Source: Streptomyces griseoruber
GTDB taxonomy: Bacteria > Actinomycetota > Actinomycetes > Streptomycetales > Streptomycetaceae
DNA: 64,000 nucleotides
Direction: 5' to 3'
Assembly (NCBI RefSeq): GCF_001514205.1
Contig: NZ_KQ948774.1
Location: forward strand, 62,001 to 126,000
Shown here: piece after piece, positions 8,982 through 17,492 of the stretch
Position numbering within the stretch: position 1 is the first letter of the stretch
Layout: the number at the start of each line of letters is the position of its first letter
The notes under the pieces: generated by a model
Seen by the model: only the letters and a program-made list of their open reading frames with translations
Told to the model about the DNA's origin: nothing
Database searches by the model: none
Position numbers and translations under genes: made by a program

Positions 8982-9184
8982 CCCGGCATCTCCGTGCGCT
9001 CCCACCACTCGTACACCGGGAGCCTGCCCTGCGGGGTGTCCGCGTGGCGGGCCGTGGGTCTGAAGTGTTCGTAACCGCTCCGCAGCTCGATCTTCAGGTC
9101 CGCTCCCGGTGTGGTGAGGGGGACGATCCGCTCGGGGAGGTCGTCCGGACCGCCCTCCAGCAGTGCCTTGGTGTCGTCACTCAT
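8978..9184 (-). CDS. Small hypothetical protein (DUF5988-like)
   Basis: 68 residues, beginning MSDDTKALLEGGPDD and ending in YEWWERTEMPG. The LLEGGP-DLPERIV pattern, a Tyr-Glu-His-F motif and the aromatic tail resemble small conserved streptomycete proteins annotated DUF5988. Function unknown. Its stop overlaps the 3' end of the hydrolase by 4 bp, tail to tail. The reading frame and the recognisable pattern support it as a real gene despite its size. Confidence 0.7.
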   Translation of the reverse strand: MSDDTKALLEGGPDDLPERIVPLTTPGADLKIELRSGYEHFRPTARHADTPQGRLPVYEWWERTEMPG

Positions 9185-9493
9185 GACCTGACCGTTCCCG
9201 GTGCCGCGACCGGGTGTGCGTCCCCCGCCCAGGATCAGCCGTCTGGGCGATCACCGCAGGTCAGGCAGGTGTGACTCGATCCGCCGTCTCAGATAGTAGG
9301 AAGTCCGAGTACTTGTGCAGACAGCGGCGCGCTCCTCGCTTAACTTTGTAGGAGCCGAACGTCTCGCTCGATCAAGCGAAGGGCGGTCGTGAGCCGGGCC
9401 CCGCGCAGGCAACCCCTGCGGCCCGCAGCTCCCCGCCCCGGCGTCTCGTACCCCCTTCCGCACTCCCTGGTCCTTCGAAGGAGTCGATTCCCC
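9185..9493. other. Intergenic region (309 bp) between divergent small genes
   Basis: No coding frame is convincing here. It separates the divergent small genes and must hold both promoters. The part around 9290-9345 is richer in A/T than its surroundings. An inverted repeat TCGCT-N6-AGCGA (9364-9379) lies about 115 bp before the small Arg-rich gene. No clear -35/-10 pair can be assigned with confidence. Confidence 0.4.
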
Positions 9494-9628
9494 ATGGCCG
9501 AGACGACCGTCCGCCGCCGAGTCCGTCACACCTCGCGTACGAGCGAGTCCGACCGCAAGCAGGCCGCCGCCGCCCTCCAGCGCGCCCTCGACCGCCGGGA
9601 CAACGGCGGCGAGACCGGCCACCTGTGA
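9494..9628 (+). CDS. Small basic hypothetical protein, 44 residues
   Basis: Starts MAETTVRRRVRHTSR and continues with a predicted helix KQAAAALQRALDRRD. A GAAGGAG lies 7-8 nt before ATG 9494, which decides this start over upstream in-frame codons back to 9389. Arg-rich N-terminus could bind nucleic acid or membrane; function unknown. Stands alone between its own upstream region and a terminator hairpin shared with the convergent phosphatase gene. Confidence 0.65.
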   Translation: MAETTVRRRVRHTSRTSESDRKQAAAALQRALDRRDNGGETGHL

Positions 9629-9660
9629 CCTGCTAGCCGGTCGCACCCCGCAGTCCGGGA

Positions 9661-9683
9661 GCCGCACCCGCACGGGGTGCGGC
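9661..9683. terminator. Terminator hairpin between convergent genes
   Basis: GCCGCACCC (9661-9669) pairs with GGGTGCGGC (9675-9683) around a 5-nt loop; 9-bp GC stem without U tract. It sits between the small basic gene and the end of the phosphatase and can serve both strands. Confidence 0.65.
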
Positions 9684-9702
9684 GCGGGTCCTGAACGGGA
9701 CT

Positions 9703-11271
9703 TCAGGCCCCGCGCCGCACCTCGAACCGGTCGATGCGCCGGCCGTCCTCCGCCAGCGCCGACACCGTCAGCCGCGCCGAGGGCCCGCCGGTCGCCTCCA
9801 CCGACAGGAACGAGAAGCCCCGGTAGCGCACCCGTGACCACTCCACGGTCTCCGCCGCGTTCTCGCGCGAGCGCGTCCAGTGGAAGGTGTCCACCGCGTC
9901 GCGGTCGCGGACCCGCCCCTCGTAGCTCTCCGGCGCGTCCGCCGGGAAGCCGTACAGATCACGGCCGCCGCCGCCCGCCGTGACGTACACCGTCCCGTCC
10001 CGCGCCGGGTCCACGGACCCGCCGACCGGGACGGTCCGGCCCACCCGTCCGCCCTTCAGGGCGTCGGTCCGCTCGTAGACGTGGTTGTGCCCGTTGACCA
10101 CCAGGTCCACCCGGTACCGGTCGAACAGCGGCAGCCACTCCGCGCGCACCCCGCCGTCCGAGGCGTGCGCCGAGGTCGAGTAGGCGCAGTGGTGGAAGAA
10201 GACGACGACGAAGTCGACGTCCGACGACGTCCGCAGGGCGGCCAGGGTCCGCTTCAGCCATGCCGTCTGACGGCCCTGGGTGTACCCCTGGTTCGCGGGG
10301 ATCTCGTACGACACGTCGTTCGCGTCCAGCGCCACCACGCCCACGTTGCCGTACGTGAACGTGTACACGCCCGGGGCGGTGCGCGGGTCGAAGCCGGTGT
10401 CCGGGAGAAAGAAGCGGGCGAGCTGGCCGCCGTAGCCGTCGGGGGAGTACCAGGCCTCCATGTCGTGGTTGCCGGTCGTCACCATCCACGGCACCGACCG
10501 CGCCACCGGCTCGTTCTGCTTCAGGAACGCGTCCCACGCGGTGGGGTCGTAGCCGTCGCTCTTCTCGCCCTTGCCGGTGCCGTCGGCGTAGCAGATGTCG
10601 CCCGCGTGCAGGTGGAAGGCGGGGGCCGCCTTCAGCAGCAGCCGGTCGATCGCGGCGGCCGACCGGCCCACGCCCTGGTCGCCGAACGCGGTGAACACGA
10701 ACCGCCCGGCGCCCGCCGGTGCCGTACGGAACGAGGTGATCGTGGCGCGGTGCTCCGCGTCCGCCGGGTCGAAGCCGTCGTGGCCGACGCCGTAGTAGTA
10801 CGTCGTCCCGGGCAGCAGATCGGTCACCGAGGCGTGCACGTAGTACTGGTCGAGCGCCTTGCGCACGCCCTCCACGCCCGGCGTGTGCAGCGCGCGCACC
10901 TCGGCCTCCACCGTGCCGCCGAGGTCGTCGGGGCGGGTGCCGATCCGGACGTACGGCGCACGCACGGCGGCGGGGACCTGCCAGGAGATCCGCATCCCGG
11001 TGCGCGGGTCCGCGCCGAAGGAGAGATGGCGGCCGAAGGGGACGGCCGAGGAGCGCTCGGTGGAGCCCGGTGCGGACGGTGCGGGGGTCGCCGATGCCTT
11101 CGGGCCGGGGGAGTCGTCCCCGCAGCCGGTCAGCAGCCCGCCCGCCGCCACCGCCCCCGCCGACACCAGGGTGCGGCGCCGGATGAGCTTCGTGCGCAGA
11201 TACTCGTACTGCTCCGCCATACTCATCCCGCGGGCGAGCCGCGGCGGAATGCCCACGTCCGGTGTCTCCAT
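9703..11271 (-). CDS. Secreted purple acid phosphatase-like metallophosphoesterase (Tat lipoprotein)
   Basis: 522 residues. N-terminal twin-arginine signal RRRTLVSAG leading to GGLLTGC, so Tat-exported and probably lipid-anchored. A fibronectin-like N-terminal domain (about 75-190) precedes the metallophosphatase domain with GDICYADG, GNHD, and GHNHVYERT, the binuclear metal ligands of purple acid phosphatases. Releases phosphate from organic phosphates outside the cell, or acts as phosphodiesterase. ATG 11271 (METPDV) is chosen over the longer frame because the upstream part reads as noncoding; MSMAEQYEYLR further in is an alternative start. Diverges from leuB. Confidence 0.88.
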   Translation of the reverse strand: METPDVGIPPRLARGMSMAEQYEYLRTKLIRRRTLVSAGAVAAGGLLTGCGDDSPGPKASATPAPSAPGSTERSSAVPFGRHLSFGADPRTGMRISWQVPAAVRAPYVRIGTRPDDLGGTVEAEVRALHTPGVEGVRKALDQYYVHASVTDLLPGTTYYYGVGHDGFDPADAEHRATITSFRTAPAGAGRFVFTAFGDQGVGRSAAAIDRLLLKAAPAFHLHAGDICYADGTGKGEKSDGYDPTAWDAFLKQNEPVARSVPWMVTTGNHDMEAWYSPDGYGGQLARFFLPDTGFDPRTAPGVYTFTYGNVGVVALDANDVSYEIPANQGYTQGRQTAWLKRTLAALRTSSDVDFVVVFFHHCAYSTSAHASDGGVRAEWLPLFDRYRVDLVVNGHNHVYERTDALKGGRVGRTVPVGGSVDPARDGTVYVTAGGGGRDLYGFPADAPESYEGRVRDRDAVDTFHWTRSRENAAETVEWSRVRYRGFSFLSVEATGGPSARLTVSALAEDGRRIDRFEVRRGA

Positions 11272-11414
11272 GCCCGAGAAGTTTCCCGACCGGCCCAACG
11301 GGCGTCCTGCGTACGGGTGAACGCGGGGCGACCGGAGTACGCCGTCCTCTCCACGGCTGTCCGTATGGCGGACCCGGCGTGTCATTCCATGGGACAAGGA
11401 GTACGGTGCTGCGC

Positions 11415-12467
11415 ATGTCGGCAAGTTCTCGCACCCTCAATCTCGCAGTGATCCCCGGTGACGGCATCGGCCAGGAGGTCGTGGCCGAAGGTCTGAAGGT
11501 CCTCTCCGCCGTCCTTCCGCAGGATGTGAAGCTGGAGACCAAGGAGTACGACTTCGGCGCCAAGCGCTACCACGACACCGGTGAGACCCTCACCGACGCC
11601 GACCTCGACGCGCTCAAGCGGCACGACGCGATCCTGCTCGGCGCGATCGGCGACCCGTCGGTCCCCTCCGGCGTCCTGGAGCGCGGCTTCCTGCTCAAGC
11701 TCCGCTTCGCCTTCGACCACCACGTCAACCTGCGGCCCTCGAAGCTGCTGCCCGGCGTCGACACCCCTCTCAAGGGCCAGCCGGCCATCGACTTCGTCGT
11801 GGTCCGCGAGGGCACCGAGGGCCCGTACACCGGCAACGGCGGCACCATCCGCAAGGGCACCGAGCACGAGGTCGCCACCGAGGTCTCGGTGAACACCGCC
11901 TTCGGTGTCGAGCGTGTCGTGCGGGACGCCTTCGCGCGGGCCCAGGCCCGCCCCCGCAAGAAGCTCACCCTCGTCCACAAGAACAACGTGCTGACCTTCG
12001 CCGGTCACCTGTGGACGAACATCTTCACCAAGGTCGCCGCGGAGTTCCCCGAGGTCGGCACCGACTACATCCACGTCGACGCGGCCACGATCTACCTGGT
12101 CACCGACCCGGGCCGGTTCGACGTCATCGTCACCGACAACCTCTTCGGCGACATCATCACCGACCTCGCCGCGGCCGTCTCCGGCGGCATCGGCGTCGCG
12201 GCCTCCGGCAACATCAACCCCTCCGGTGAGTTCCCGTCGATGTTCGAGCCCGTCCACGGCTCGGCCCCCGACATCGCCGGCCAGGGCAAGGCCGACCCCA
12301 CCGCCACGGTCCTGTCCGTCGCCCTCCTGCTGCGCCACCTCGGCTACGAGACCGAGGCCGCGCGCATCGACGAGGCCGTCTCCGCCGACCTCGCGGAGCG
12401 CACCGGCAAGCCCGCCCGCAGCACGTCCGAGATCGGCGACGCGCTGTCCGTACGAGTAGCCGGCTGA
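11415..12467 (+). CDS. leuB: 3-isopropylmalate dehydrogenase
   Basis: NAD-dependent oxidative decarboxylation in leucine synthesis. 350 residues. PGDGIGQEV at the N-terminus, the substrate Arg/Lys region (LVHKNNVLTF), and the metal/NAD part (SVTDNLFGDIITDLA-like, VHGSAPDIAGQGKADPTA) identify it. ATG 11415 is 13 nt after AAGGAG (11396-11401); an in-frame GTG at 11406 sits 4 nt after it, so the start is uncertain by three codons. Stands alone, ended by a strong hairpin, and is separate from leuCD 36 kb away. Confidence 0.95.
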   Translation: MSASSRTLNLAVIPGDGIGQEVVAEGLKVLSAVLPQDVKLETKEYDFGAKRYHDTGETLTDADLDALKRHDAILLGAIGDPSVPSGVLERGFLLKLRFAFDHHVNLRPSKLLPGVDTPLKGQPAIDFVVVREGTEGPYTGNGGTIRKGTEHEVATEVSVNTAFGVERVVRDAFARAQARPRKKLTLVHKNNVLTFAGHLWTNIFTKVAAEFPEVGTDYIHVDAATIYLVTDPGRFDVIVTDNLFGDIITDLAAAVSGGIGVAASGNINPSGEFPSMFEPVHGSAPDIAGQGKADPTATVLSVALLLRHLGYETEAARIDEAVSADLAERTGKPARSTSEIGDALSVRVAG

Positions 12468-12490
12468 CCCCGCCGCCACTCGAGATCTTC

Positions 12491-12525
12491 GAAGCCGCCG
12501 GGTCGCATCCGCACCCGGCGGCTTC
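12491..12525 (+). terminator. Terminator after leuB
   Basis: 13-bp perfect stem: GAAGCCGCCGGGT (12491-12503) with ACCCGGCGGCTTC (12513-12525), 9-nt loop, 24 bp after the leuB stop. No U tract, as usual in this genome. Confidence 0.8.
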
Positions 12526-12599
12526 CACATGTCCCCGCCGGGTGAAACCATCAGCCCCGGGTCGCATTCACGCCGTTTTCTTCCCGCCGCCCCGCTTGC

Positions 12600-12605
12600 G
12601 ATAAT
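12600..12605 (+). promoter_or_regulatory. Probable -10 of the ilvE leader promoter
   Basis: GATAAT at 12600-12605 in otherwise GC-rich DNA, 18 bp before the leader ATG. A -35 is only weakly matched (TTTTCT near 12577). Transcription would start just upstream of the leader ORF, which has a GGAG about 8 nt before its start. Confidence 0.5.
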
Positions 12606-12623
12606 CGAACGCGGAGCCGCGGA

Positions 12624-12701
12624 ATGAGGCAATGCTCGGACGTCCTACTACTGGCCACCGGCCGTACGGGCGTGAGCGCGGCCCGTCACTACAACCGGTG
12701 A
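12624..12701 (+). CDS. Candidate branched-chain leader peptide (25 codons) of ilvE
   Basis: A 25-codon ORF whose stop lies 13 nt before the ilvE ATG. It begins MRQCSDVLLLATGRTG. Codons 7-10 are GTC CTA CTA CTG (12642-12653): Val followed by three Leu, two of them CTA, a very rare codon in Streptomyces. A GGAG sits about 8 nt before its ATG. This is the classic layout of a leader peptide that senses charged tRNA-Leu/Val. It overlaps nothing else. The regulatory role is inferred; the ORF, rare codons and position are seen. Confidence 0.65.
   Translation: MRQCSDVLLLATGRTGVSAARHYNR
12656..12700 (+). promoter_or_regulatory. Candidate translational attenuator fold before ilvE
   Basis: CACCGG (12656-12661) can pair with CCGGTG (12695-12700), directly abutting the AAGGA ribosome-binding site of ilvE, and inside it ACGGGC (12666-12671) pairs with GCCCGT (12681-12686). 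A ribosome stalled on the CTA CTA CTG codons ending at 12653 would cover the left arm and open the outer stem. No terminator fits between leader and ilvE, so control would be at translation. Confidence 0.5.
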
Positions 12702-12714
12702 AGGACAACCACTC

Positions 12715-13803
12715 ATGACGACGCCCACGATCGAGCTCAAGCCCTCCGCCAGCCCCACCGCCGCCGCCGAGCGCGAGGCGGTCCTGGCGAACCCCGGGTT
12801 CGGCCGCCACTTCACCGACCACATGGTGACGATCAAGTGGACCGAGGGCCGCGGCTGGCACGACGGCCAGCTCGTCCCGTACGCGCCGATCCCGCTCGAC
12901 CCGGCGACCAACGTCCTGCACTACGCCCAGGAGATCTTCGAGGGCCTCAAGGCCTATCGCCGCCCCGACGGCTCCGTCGCCACCTTCCGCCCGGACAAGA
13001 ACGCCCTGCGCTTCCAGGCCTCCGCCCGCCGGCTGGCCATGCCCGAGCTGCCGGTCGAGACCTTCATCGAGGCCTGTGACGTCCTGGTCGCCCAGGACAA
13101 GGACTGGGTGCCCGCGCACGGTGGCGAGGAGTCCCTCTACCTGCGCCCCTTCATGATCGCGACCGAGGTCGGGCTGGGCGTGAAGCCGGCCAACGAGTAC
13201 CTGTTCCTGGTCATCGCCTCCCCGGCCGGCGCCTACTTCCCGGGCGGCGTGAAGCCCGTCTCCATCTGGGTCTCCGAGGACCATGTCCGCGCCGTCCCCG
13301 GCGGCATGGGCGACGCCAAGACCGGCGGCAACTACGCCGCCTCCCTGCTCGCCCAGGCCGAGGCCGCCGCGCAGGGCTGCGCCCAGGTCTGCTACCTCGA
13401 CGCGGTCGAGCGCACCTGGGTCGAGGAGCTCGGCGGCATGAACCTCTACTTCGTCTACGGCAACAAGATCATCACGCCGTCGCTGACCGGCTCCATCCTG
13501 GAGGGCGTCACCCGTGACTCCCTGCTCACCGTCGCCCGCGACCTCGGCTACGAGGCCGAGGAGGGCCGGGTCTCCGTCGACCAGTGGCAGCGCGACTCGG
13601 AGAACGGCACCCTGACCGAGGTCTTCGCCTGCGGCACCGCCGCCGTGATCACCCCGGTCGGCACGGTCAAGCGCACCGGCGCCGAGTGGCGGCAGTCGGG
13701 CGGCGAGCCCGGCGAGGTCACCCTGAAGCTCCGCCAGGCACTGCTGGACATCCAGCGCGGCACGGCCGAGGACCGGCACGGCTGGATGCACCCGCTGGGC
13801 TGA
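12715..13803 (+). CDS. ilvE: Branched-chain amino acid aminotransferase
   Basis: PLP enzyme that makes the last step of Leu, Ile and Val synthesis and the first of their breakdown. 362 residues, class IV aminotransferase. PLP lysine is Lys202 in GDAKTGGNY; other landmarks are NVLHYAQEIFEGLKAYRRPDG at the N-terminal side, YLDAVERTWVEELGGMN and FACGTAAVITPVG. ATG 12715 follows AAGGA. Preceded by its own promoter, a short leader ORF and a foldable leader, so it is probably regulated by Leu/Val tRNA charging. A strong hairpin follows it. Confidence 0.96.
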   Translation: MTTPTIELKPSASPTAAAEREAVLANPGFGRHFTDHMVTIKWTEGRGWHDGQLVPYAPIPLDPATNVLHYAQEIFEGLKAYRRPDGSVATFRPDKNALRFQASARRLAMPELPVETFIEACDVLVAQDKDWVPAHGGEESLYLRPFMIATEVGLGVKPANEYLFLVIASPAGAYFPGGVKPVSIWVSEDHVRAVPGGMGDAKTGGNYAASLLAQAEAAAQGCAQVCYLDAVERTWVEELGGMNLYFVYGNKIITPSLTGSILEGVTRDSLLTVARDLGYEAEEGRVSVDQWQRDSENGTLTEVFACGTAAVITPVGTVKRTGAEWRQSGGEPGEVTLKLRQALLDIQRGTAEDRHGWMHPLG

Positions 13804-13822
13804 GCCACCGCATCCCTGCCCG

Positions 13823-13851
13823 GGGCCGCTCCCGACATCCGGGGGCGGCCC
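13823..13851 (+). terminator. Terminator after ilvE
   Basis: GGGCCGCTCCC (13823-13833) pairs with GGGGGCGGCCC (13841-13851), 11 bp with one wobble and a 7-nt loop, 20 bp after the ilvE stop. Confidence 0.75.
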
Positions 13852-13967
13852 TGCCGCGTCTTTCGGGGATCACCCCGTATGGAGCGTCACTCGAACCAGT
13901 CGTACGGAAGTCTTACGATCTTCATGCTGAGCAGCTTAGAGTGACGCTCGAACCATCGGAGGTCACC

Positions 13968-14672
13968 GTGCGACTCACCCCCACCGAACGCGACCGCCTG
14001 CTGCTCTTCGGCGCCGCCGAGCTGGCCCGGGCCAGAAGGGCACGCGGGCTGCGGCTCAACGTGCCCGAGGCGACCGCGCTCGTCGCGGACACCGTCTGCG
14101 AGGCGGCCCGGGACGGGCTGCGGCTGGCCGAGGCGATCGAGCGCGCCCGCTCGGTGCTCGGCCCGGACGACGTACTGCCGGGCGTGGCGGACATCGTCAC
14201 CGAGGTGCACGTCGAAGCCGTCTTCGACGACGGCTCCCGGCTCGCGGTGGTCTGCGACCCGATCGGCGGCGGACTCGGCGACCGCGCCCCCGGCGCCCTG
14301 CTGCCCGGCCCCGCGCACCAGGAGCCCGGGGCGACCGTCCGGCTGACCGTGACCAACACCGCCGACGTGCCCGTCTCCGTCACCTCCCACTTCCACTTCT
14401 TCGAGGCCAACCCGCGGCTCGCCTTCGACCGTACGGCCGCCTACGGCATGCGGCCGGCCGTGCCCGCGGGCTCCTCGGTGCGGTTCGGGCCGGGAGAGAC
14501 GCTGGAGATCGGCCTCCTGCCGATCGGCGGCGCCCGCGTCGCCATCGGCTTCGCCGGTCTCGTCGACGGACCGCTGGACGCGCCCGGCGCCCGCGAGGAG
14601 GCGCTGCGCCGCGCCGCCGCCTGCGGCTACCTCGGCGTACCGGAGAGCCCGGCGCGGGAGGACGCGCGATGA
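13968..14672 (+). CDS. ureAB: Urease gamma-beta fusion subunit
   Basis: 234 residues. The first 100 are a urease gamma domain (MRLTPTERDRLLLFGAAELA, LNVPEATALVADTVCEAARDG); residues about 125-225 are a beta domain (HFHFFEANPRLAFDR, GFAGLVDGP). GTG 13968 has a CGGAGG 6 nt upstream. The stop overlaps the alpha gene by 4 bp (ATGA). Gamma-beta fusions are known in some bacteria. First gene of an apparent five-gene operon. No accessory genes (ureD, E, F, G) occur in the window, so nickel loading would need genes elsewhere, or the complex is not a normal urease. Confidence 0.9.
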   Translation: MRLTPTERDRLLLFGAAELARARRARGLRLNVPEATALVADTVCEAARDGLRLAEAIERARSVLGPDDVLPGVADIVTEVHVEAVFDDGSRLAVVCDPIGGGLGDRAPGALLPGPAHQEPGATVRLTVTNTADVPVSVTSHFHFFEANPRLAFDRTAAYGMRPAVPAGSSVRFGPGETLEIGLLPIGGARVAIGFAGLVDGPLDAPGAREEALRRAAACGYLGVPESPAREDAR

Positions 14673-16381
14673 GCCGCCCCGGAGGCCACCCCGCCGAGGC
14701 CCGCCGCCTCACCCCGTACGAGTACGCCGCCACCCACGGCCCCCGCGCCGGCGACCGGGTCCGCCTCGGCGACTCGGGACTCGTCGTCCGGGTGGAGTCC
14801 GACTCCCAGCGCCCCGGCGACGAGTTCCTGGCCGGCTTCGGCAAGACCGCCCGCGACGGACTGCATCTGAAGGCCGCCGCCGTCCGCGACACCTGTGACG
14901 TCGTGATCAGCAACGTCGTGGTGATCGACGCCGTCCTCGGCGTCCGCAAGGTGTCCCTCGGCATCCGCGAGGGCCGGATCCACGCCATCGGGCGGGCCGG
15001 GAACCCCGACACCCTCGACGGGGTCGACGTGGTCGTCGGCACCGGGACCTCCATCGTCTCCGGCGAGGGGCTGATCGCCACCGCCGGGGCCGTCGACACC
15101 CATGTCCATCTGCTGTCGCCGCGGATCATGGAGGCCTCGCTGGCCTCCGGCGTCACCACGGTCATCGGGCAGGAGTTCGGGCCGGTATGGGGCGTCGGCG
15201 TCAACTCGCCCTGGGCGCTGCGGCACGCGTTCGGCGCGTTCGACGCCTGGCCGGTCAACATCGGCTTCCTGGGCCGGGGTTCGTCCTCCCACGCGGCGCC
15301 CCTGGTGGAGGCGCTGGCCGAGGGCGGCGCCTCCGGATTCAAGGTGCACGAGGACATGGGCGCCCACACCAGGGCGCTGGACACGGCCCTGCGCGTCGCC
15401 GAGGAGCACGACGTCCAGGTCGCCCTGCACAGCGACGGCCTGAACGAGTGCCTCTCCGTCGAGGACACCCTCAGGGTGCTGGAGGGCCGGACCATCCATG
15501 CCTTCCACATCGAGGGCTGCGGCGGCGGACACGTCCCCAACGTGCTGAAGATGGCCGGCGTCCCGAACGTCATCGGCTCCTCGACCAACCCCACGCTCCC
15601 CTTCGGCCGGGACGCCGTCGCCGAGCACTACGGCATGATCGTCTCCGTCCACGACCTCAAGACCGACCTGCCCGGCGACGCGGCCATGGCCCGCGACCGC
15701 ATCCGCGCCGGAACCATGGGCGCCGAGGACGTCCTGCACGACCTGGGCGCGATCGGCATCACCTCCTCCGACGCCCAGGGCATGGGCCGGGCGGGGGAGA
15801 CGGTCCGCCGGACCTTCGCCATGGCCGGGAAGATGAAGGCCGAGTTCGGCGGCCCGGACGACGGGCACGACAACGAGCGCGTCCTGCGGTACATCGCCAA
15901 GCTGACCATCAACCCGGCCATCGCGCACGGCCTCGCGCACGAGGTCGGCTCGATCGAGGTCGGCAAGCTCGCCGACATCGTGCTGTGGCGCCCGGAGTAC
16001 TTCGGCGCCAAGCCGCAGCTCGTCCTCAAGGCCGGCTTCCCGGCGTACGGCGTGACGGGCGACCCGAACGCGGCCACCGACGACTGCGAACCCCTCGTCC
16101 TGGGGCCGCAGTTCGGGGCGTACGGCGCGACCCCCGCCGACCTCTCCGTGGCCTTCGTCGCGCAGGCCGCCCTGGACCAGGGCCACGACCGGATGCCGAC
16201 CCGCCGCCGCCGGGTCGCCGTCCGCGGCACCCGCGGGATCGGCCCGGCCGACCTGCGCCTCAACTCCCGTACCGGAGCGGTCGACGTGGACCGGCGCACC
16301 GGCCTGGTCACCCTCGACGGCGAGCCCCTGCACTGCGCACCGGCCGAGTCCGTCTCCCTCAACCGCCTGTACTTCCTCTGA
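14669..16381 (+). CDS. ureC: Urease alpha subunit, divergent type
   Basis: 570 residues, full length. Metal ligands are kept: HVH in VDTHVHLLSP, the carbamylated Lys in SGFKVHEDMG, His in VALHSDGLNE, His in FHIEGCGGGH, and Asp in TSSDAQGMGRAGE. Catalytic-flap His is kept in IVSVHDLK, but the flap Cys of classical ureases (VCHHLD) is Val and the following His is Asp; the normally Trp-containing HEDWG reads HEDMG. So metal chemistry is likely intact while the substrate flap is changed. Coupled with the gamma-beta gene, followed 52 bp later by agmatine deiminase. Could hydrolyse urea or another ureido compound. Confidence 0.9.
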   Translation: MSRPGGHPAEARRLTPYEYAATHGPRAGDRVRLGDSGLVVRVESDSQRPGDEFLAGFGKTARDGLHLKAAAVRDTCDVVISNVVVIDAVLGVRKVSLGIREGRIHAIGRAGNPDTLDGVDVVVGTGTSIVSGEGLIATAGAVDTHVHLLSPRIMEASLASGVTTVIGQEFGPVWGVGVNSPWALRHAFGAFDAWPVNIGFLGRGSSSHAAPLVEALAEGGASGFKVHEDMGAHTRALDTALRVAEEHDVQVALHSDGLNECLSVEDTLRVLEGRTIHAFHIEGCGGGHVPNVLKMAGVPNVIGSSTNPTLPFGRDAVAEHYGMIVSVHDLKTDLPGDAAMARDRIRAGTMGAEDVLHDLGAIGITSSDAQGMGRAGETVRRTFAMAGKMKAEFGGPDDGHDNERVLRYIAKLTINPAIAHGLAHEVGSIEVGKLADIVLWRPEYFGAKPQLVLKAGFPAYGVTGDPNAATDDCEPLVLGPQFGAYGATPADLSVAFVAQAALDQGHDRMPTRRRRVAVRGTRGIGPADLRLNSRTGAVDVDRRTGLVTLDGEPLHCAPAESVSLNRLYFL

Positions 16382-16433
16382 GACCCCTCCTCCCGATTCT
16401 TCCGACAAGACCCCTTTCCCAAGGACACCGGAC

Positions 16434-17483
16434 ATGACCACACCCGCCGCCGACGGCTTCCGCATGCCCGCCGAGTGGACCCCGCACGAACGCACCTGGA
16501 TGGCCTGGCCGGGCCCCAACGACACCTTCGCCGACGACGGGGAACTCGCCGCCGCCCGCTCCGCCTGGGCGCCGGTCGCCCGTACGGTCCGCCGCTTCGA
16601 ACCGGTCACGGTGGTGTGCGGACCGGGACAGTCCGCGGCGGCCGCCGCGCTCCTCGGCCCCGAGGTGGACCTCGTCGAACGCGACCTCGACGACGCCTGG
16701 ATGCGTGACATCGGCCCCACGTTCCTGACCGACGACCGCGGTGGACTCGCCGCCGTCGACTGGACGTTCAACGGCTGGGGCGCCCAGCACTGGGCCCGCT
16801 GGGAACACGACGCGAAGATCGCCGCGCACGTCGCCGACCTCGCGGGGGCGCGCACGTACGCCTCGCGGCTGGTCAACGAGGGCGGCGCGATCCATGTCGA
16901 CGGCGAGGGGACGGTCCTGCTCACGGAGACCGTCCAGCTCGGCCCGGAACGCAACCCCGGCTGGACCCGCGAGGAGGCCGAGGCCGAGGTCCACGCCATG
17001 CTCGGCACCCGCAAGGCGATCTGGCTGCCGCGCGGCCTGACCGGCGACTACCCCCCGCACGGCTACGGCACCCTCGGCCACGTCGACATCGTCGCCGCCT
17101 TCGCCGCCCCCGGCGTGGTCGTGGCGCACCGCCAGCCCGACCCGGCCCACCCCGACCACGAGGTCGCCGAGGAGGTCATCGGCATCCTCCGCGCCGCGAC
17201 CGACGCCCGGGGCCGCCGCCTGGAGGTCGTCGACGTCCCCGCCCCCACCGTCCTGGAGGCCGACGGCCACTGGGCCGACTACTCCTACATCAACCACTAC
17301 CTCTGCAACGGCGGGGTCGTCCTCTGCGCCTTCGACGACCCCCGCGACGCCCTCGCCGCCGACATCTTCCGCCGCCTCTTCCCCGACCGCGCGGTCACCC
17401 TGGTCGACGCCCGCACGATCTTCGCGGGCGGCGGCGGCATCCACTGCATCACCCAGCAGCAGCCGAAGCCCCGGGTCGGGTAG
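16434..17483 (+). CDS. aguA: Agmatine deiminase
   Basis: Converts agmatine to N-carbamoylputrescine and ammonia. 349 residues, guanidino-modifying fold. Active-site pieces: WMRDIGPTF, NEGGAIHVDGEGT, the His in GTLGHVDIVAAF, and the Cys near the C-terminus in GGGGIHCITQQQP. ATG 16434 follows an AAGGACACC. Placed between a urease-like alpha gene and a Cys-rich gene. No N-carbamoylputrescine amidase gene follows, which raises the question of whether the neighbouring urease-like complex deals with the carbamoyl product. Confidence 0.93.
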   Translation: MTTPAADGFRMPAEWTPHERTWMAWPGPNDTFADDGELAAARSAWAPVARTVRRFEPVTVVCGPGQSAAAAALLGPEVDLVERDLDDAWMRDIGPTFLTDDRGGLAAVDWTFNGWGAQHWARWEHDAKIAAHVADLAGARTYASRLVNEGGAIHVDGEGTVLLTETVQLGPERNPGWTREEAEAEVHAMLGTRKAIWLPRGLTGDYPPHGYGTLGHVDIVAAFAAPGVVVAHRQPDPAHPDHEVAEEVIGILRAATDARGRRLEVVDVPAPTVLEADGHWADYSYINHYLCNGGVVLCAFDDPRDALAADIFRRLFPDRAVTLVDARTIFAGGGGIHCITQQQPKPRVG

Positions 17484-17492
17484 AACGTACGC

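Noticed and set aside
13870..13967. GlnR-type site before the urease-like operon
   Set aside because: Two CTCGAACCA copies are present (near 13889 and 13946) but the spacing and flanking bases do not match the GlnR consensus well enough.
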